Positions 60,774 through 64,000 of a DNA stretch of 64,000 nt are shown in pieces (position 1 is the stretch's first letter; every line of letters starts with the position of its first letter). The notes beneath the pieces are model-generated. The model made no database searches. It was not told the DNA's origin and worked only from the letters and a program-made list of their open reading frames with translations. Location: assembly GCA_002707155.1 (NCBI GenBank), contig PAME01000001.1, positions 31,601 through 95,600 of the forward strand. Direction: 5' to 3'. The DNA is from Crocinitomicaceae bacterium. GTDB taxonomy: Bacteria; Bacteroidota; Bacteroidia; Flavobacteriales_G; Salibacteraceae. A program made the translations under genes and the position numbers.

Positions 60774-62594
60774 TTAGAGGTTATCGCCCCTTAGCCTGCG
60801 AAATCGTTTACGACTCTCTGTGGCAAACAAACTGTCTTGATAATCGGTAATTATCAATTGGTAAAGTTCCTTCGCTTTTGTGGGTTGATTTAGCTTTTCC
60901 TCGTACAATTCTGCCAAAAGGTATATTGCTTTGTCTGCCAAAATATCGGTAGGGTAAAGGGCTTTTATATCTTCTAAAAACCCAGTACCAACTTGGTATT
61001 CTTTTTCTTTCATTGCCATTTCGTAACGCAGCATTAACATTTCATCTTCTAAAGCATGCCCAGGAAATATGGCTTTTATACTGTCTAGTTTACCACGAGC
61101 CTCAAGCAATCGATTTTGAAAAATGAGCAGGTCGGCATCGGCGTACAACTTTAATGGTACGGTTGAAGTGTCTACCGTGCTGTTATCGGTTATAATAACC
61201 GAAAGCAACATAGCATCGTTAGCGATCAGTTTTGTAGTTGCTCCTTTCAGAATATCCAACTGAGCCTTTGCCAAGTCAAAATTTCCCGTGTAAAAATGAA
61301 CCTTTGAACTCTTTAATTTAGCCATCTCACCAAGGTAATCGTACTTAAAGCCCTTATCAACTTGACCATATACCAGCGAGGCATCCCAAATGTAGCCTGC
61401 CGCCAAAAGCGCATCGCCATATTCCAATTTTATTTCAGCCAACTGATGCGGAGAAATTCCATTGATTGAAAGCGCTTCTTCAAAAGTGTCCAGTCCTTCT
61501 TCTAGTTTATGCTGATAAAAACACTGAACATGTGCTTTTTTTCTCAGCAGTGTAGATGTTCCTTCGGTCTTTCCAAACAAATTTATCGTCGCATCAAAAT
61601 CAGCAATTAAATCAACCAGTGCCAATGAATCAATTGAACCTCCCTCTGCCAGTTGGTTATAACGAACCATCAGTCCGCCAATTCTTGATTCAACATAATA
61701 CTGCGATTTTTTACCAATCTTCACGACATATTCGAAGGCATCTGCAGCTACAGCATATTCTTTGTTGTTTGCGAGCGTTTCAGCAAGATTATACACCCTT
61801 CTTCCGTCTTCATTAAGTCTTCTATCCAAGGCTTTGACTTGAATAAACGCTGCGCTCCAATTTGACTCTTGCATGTAAACCCAAATCAACATTTCAGAAA
61901 ACACCATAGAGTTCGGTTTTTGATTTATTTTTTGAATCAACCCTTTTTTCAATGCTTTATTCGCAGGACTGTCTTTTTCATTCGCCGCAGTTTTGTTTAA
62001 TAAACCCTCAACTGTTTTCAGATAACCGGGGTTTAACTCTAGGAGGTTGAGCAACTCATCGGTCATGTCATCATATCGTTCCATCCGATAATAGATATCT
62101 GCGATTTCAGTATTAAAAGGATAGGTGTTTTTCATCACAGACCGCCCTTCCTGGTAGACATCCAAAGATTCTTGATTTCTTTTTATTTCAAGAAATGCTG
62201 CTGCAAGTTCGTTTATCACTTGGTAATTTGGTGGAATAGCTTTGATAAGCTTTTTAAATTCTTTCGATTGAGCTTTTTCATTCCCCTCCAAACCATAGGT
62301 ATAACCATAATCTACCTTAGCTTTTTGGTTTATTGGGTCAATTCTAACATGTCTTTTCGAGAGTTTTCTGGCCTCACCATAGTTCTCTAACTTTACGAGA
62401 CATTTAAAAAGGTAGTTGTAATTTGAGGTGTTGGCTTGCTTTGAATACAGGCGATTGTAATACAATAATGCCTTTTCATATTCATTATTTTGGTAATAAT
62501 GAGCCGCTAATTGACTATCGGTAGTTTGGCTAATTCCAGCAAATGAAGCTAGAAAAATTGGAACCAATAGCGTTATTTTAAGTGCCCATTTCAT
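60774..62594 (-). CDS. Tetratricopeptide repeat protein, secreted
   Basis: A 606-residue protein with a signal peptide (LLVPIFLASFAGISQ, cut near 22). It is made almost entirely of TPR-like helical pairs (AAHYYQNNEYEKALLYYNRL, LLELNPGYLKTVEGLL, AIYLLAELYEEKLNQPTKA). Such proteins act as periplasmic or outer-membrane scaffolds. The role is unknown, but its position between serS and rsmA is conserved in Flavobacteria. Confidence 0.88.
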   Translation of the reverse strand: MKWALKITLLVPIFLASFAGISQTTDSQLAAHYYQNNEYEKALLYYNRLYSKQANTSNYNYLFKCLVKLENYGEARKLSKRHVRIDPINQKAKVDYGYTYGLEGNEKAQSKEFKKLIKAIPPNYQVINELAAAFLEIKRNQESLDVYQEGRSVMKNTYPFNTEIADIYYRMERYDDMTDELLNLLELNPGYLKTVEGLLNKTAANEKDSPANKALKKGLIQKINQKPNSMVFSEMLIWVYMQESNWSAAFIQVKALDRRLNEDGRRVYNLAETLANNKEYAVAADAFEYVVKIGKKSQYYVESRIGGLMVRYNQLAEGGSIDSLALVDLIADFDATINLFGKTEGTSTLLRKKAHVQCFYQHKLEEGLDTFEEALSINGISPHQLAEIKLEYGDALLAAGYIWDASLVYGQVDKGFKYDYLGEMAKLKSSKVHFYTGNFDLAKAQLDILKGATTKLIANDAMLLSVIITDNSTVDTSTVPLKLYADADLLIFQNRLLEARGKLDSIKAIFPGHALEDEMLMLRYEMAMKEKEYQVGTGFLEDIKALYPTDILADKAIYLLAELYEEKLNQPTKAKELYQLIITDYQDSLFATESRKRFRRLRGDNL

Positions 62595-62598
62595 TACA

Positions 62599-63144
62599 TT
62601 ATTTCTCTGCGCTTTCTTTTATAAATACAATTAAAGAGTCTATACCTGCTTTGTGTCGGTAATAAGAACTGCCAATAGATTCGTGCCAAGCCTTTATATT
62701 TCCAACGCTTTCTTTGTGTCTAGCTACAGCCTTAGATTCTGCTGGAAAAACCTCAAGAAAGCTTTCTTTGTCAAATAGATTGTTCTCTAAATCCTTCTTC
62801 AAGTTATTCAGTTGTCCTTGAGTGTAATTCAACTCTGAATTTTGACTAACATAAGTCTCAGAAAATTTACGCACCGACTTAATTGTTCTGTAATAGTAAT
62901 CAACTTTTAAAGCGGTTTGCAAATCCATCGTGTCTGGATACTGGCTTTGGATAAATTGAACATCTTGTTTAACGGTATCAACTAAATTACTGTAATCTTC
63001 TGGGCTCAATTCAGCCAATTTACTTTGCACAACTGTAACCACCGTCAATAAAGAATCGACCTGCTGAATCGGTTTTTCATTTGGGTTTTCCGAACAAGAA
63101 CCTAACACCCCAATAAGGCCAAAAATTGCAACTAATCTGGTCAT
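62599..63144 (-). CDS. Helical lipoprotein
   Basis: A 181-residue lipoprotein (LGSC, Cys17). The mature protein is charged and alpha helical (LAELSPEDYSNLVDTVKQDV, YTQGQLNNLKKDLENNLF). No family motif recognised. It starts 2 bp after serS and ends 4 bp before the TPR gene, so it belongs to this operon; function unknown. Confidence 0.82.
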   Translation of the reverse strand: MTRLVAIFGLIGVLGSCSENPNEKPIQQVDSLLTVVTVVQSKLAELSPEDYSNLVDTVKQDVQFIQSQYPDTMDLQTALKVDYYYRTIKSVRKFSETYVSQNSELNYTQGQLNNLKKDLENNLFDKESFLEVFPAESKAVARHKESVGNIKAWHESIGSSYYRHKAGIDSLIVFIKESAEK

Positions 63145-63146
63145 TT

Positions 63147-64000
63147 CTATTTATTTATTTTTTCAAATCCAACATAAGGAACTAAAGCCTTTGGAATATT
63201 TATTTCGTTTTTAGTTTGGTTGTTCTCTAACACTGCAGCCATGATTCTTGGCAATGCCATTGCACTACCGTTGAGTGTATGTACTAAGTGGTTTTTACCA
63301 TCAGCGTCTTTGTATCTGCATTTCAAACGATTTGCTTGAAAGGTTTCAAAATTCGAAACTGAGCTTACCTCTAGCCACATTTCTTGAGCAGCACTCCACA
63401 CTTCAAAATCGTAGGTAATAGCAGCAGCAAAACCAAGGTCACCACCGCAAAGACGAACAACTCGATAATGCAATTCTAAGGACTCTAGTAACCCTTTTAC
63501 GTGATCGACCATTTGATCTAAAGCCTTGTAAGATTCATGAGGATGTACGACTTGCAGAATCTCAACTTTCTCAAATTGATGCAGCCTATTCAATCCCCTC
63601 ACATCTTTACCGTAGCTTCCCGCCTCTCTTCTAAAACAAGGAGAAAATGCTGTGTTTTTCATCGGTAAATCAGCCTCTTTAATAATAGTATCGCGGTAAA
63701 TATTGGTAACAGGAACCTCAGCAGTTGGAATTAAGTACAAATGATCTCTTTCCGTATGATACATCTGACCATCTTTATCAGGAAGTTGGCCCGTACCATA
63801 ACCAGAAGCTTCATTAATTAGAAGTGGGGGATTTATTTCTTCGTATCCATTTTCCACAGCTCTATCCAAAAAAAACTGCACCAAACCACGCTGCAGTCTT
63901 GCTCCCTGATTTCTATAAACGGGAAAGCCTGCACCTGTAATTTTTACTCCTAGCTCCCAATCAATTAAGTTAAGGTTTTTAGCAATTTCCCAATGCGGTT
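63147..64000 (-). CDS. serS: Seryl-tRNA synthetase, C-terminal part (runs off right edge)
   Basis: Class II synthetase that charges tRNA-Ser. The frame continues past the first internal ATG (63884) to the window edge, with PHWEIAKNLNLIDWELGVKI and TGAGFPVYRNQGARLQRGL before it. Motif 2 FSPCFRREAGSYGKDVRGL and the following LHQFEKVEI, and motif 3 NGSAMALPRIMAAVLEN, are present. About 284 of the usual 420-425 residues are in the window; the N-terminal tRNA-binding coiled coil lies beyond the edge. Confidence 0.96.
   Translation of the reverse strand, partial: PHWEIAKNLNLIDWELGVKITGAGFPVYRNQGARLQRGLVQFFLDRAVENGYEEINPPLLINEASGYGTGQLPDKDGQMYHTERDHLYLIPTAEVPVTNIYRDTIIKEADLPMKNTAFSPCFRREAGSYGKDVRGLNRLHQFEKVEILQVVHPHESYKALDQMVDHVKGLLESLELHYRVVRLCGGDLGFAAAITYDFEVWSAAQEMWLEVSSVSNFETFQANRLKCRYKDADGKNHLVHTLNGSAMALPRIMAAVLENNQTKNEINIPKALVPYVGFEKINK

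Noticed and set aside
1-64000. CRISPR arrays, prophage, insertion sequences, toxin-antitoxin or restriction systems
   Set aside because: No regularly spaced repeats, transposase, integrase, phage structural or nuclease/defence genes were seen.

Overview
The window is a 64 kb piece of an AT-rich chromosome from the Bacteroidota, most likely order Flavobacteriales. The evidence is consistent: type IX secretion sorting domains of both type A and type B, SusC-like TonB-dependent receptor architecture, lipoproteins with a short signal ending in SC or TSC, promoters that match TTG-N19/20-TAnnTTTG, almost no Shine-Dalgarno sequences (mreB is the exception), and Flavobacteria-type gene orders such as purH-mreBCD-mrdA-rodA and serS-lipoprotein-TPR-DUF4286-rsmA. 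Nothing in the sequence fixes the family or genus.

Layout. 1-5.2 kb: end of a surface protein gene, free-methionine sulfoxide reductase, an Ig-like lipoprotein, and a coupled omega-amidase/methionine aminotransferase pair. 5.2-8.8 kb: a B-type succinate dehydrogenase operon (sdhCAB). 8.9-11.3 kb: aminopeptidase P and a hydrolase, then tRNA-Val with a decayed duplicate of its 3' end. 11.4-14.4 kb: an ABCG-like transporter with an N-terminal TerB-like region, split by one in-frame TGA. 14.4-16 kb: a Sco/cytochrome c/lipoprotein operon. 16-22.1 kb: aminopeptidase, SPOR protein, TauE/SafE permease and a 1088-residue protease-like/TolB/barrel protein. 22.2-28.6 kb: metallo-hydrolase, outer-membrane protein, kynurenine 3-monooxygenase with a small leader gene, GNAT, kynureninase, hemL and a small gene. 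28.6-32.7 kb: methyltransferase, YqaA-like protein, type IX cargo, a DOMON protein behind two perfect palindromes, and a propeller lipoprotein. 32.8-39.2 kb: TonB receptor, beta-helix lipoprotein and a PhoB/PhoR-like two-component pair. 39.2-48.3 kb: DUF389, GSCFA, oxidoreductase, exonuclease, crotonase, type IX B cargo and a serine hydrolase. 48.6-55.6 kb: the rod-shape and peptidoglycan elongation cluster with purH. 55.9-58 kb: DUF2911, a second gene split by an in-frame TGA, and a PhnA-like protein. 58.2-64 kb: mgtE, rsmA, DUF4286, TPR, lipoprotein and partial serS.

No prophage, insertion sequence, CRISPR array, toxin-antitoxin or defence locus is visible. I did not find a clearly new multi-gene system. 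The most unusual signals are two separate genes that are each cut by a single in-frame TGA (both one base away from a Leu TTA codon), two identical 12-bp palindromes that sit on the -33 element and on the transcription/translation start of the DOMON gene, a dispersed palindromic intergenic repeat with copies near 48.3 and 58.1 kb, the duplicated tRNA-Val 3' end, and two small genes with their own promoter matches.
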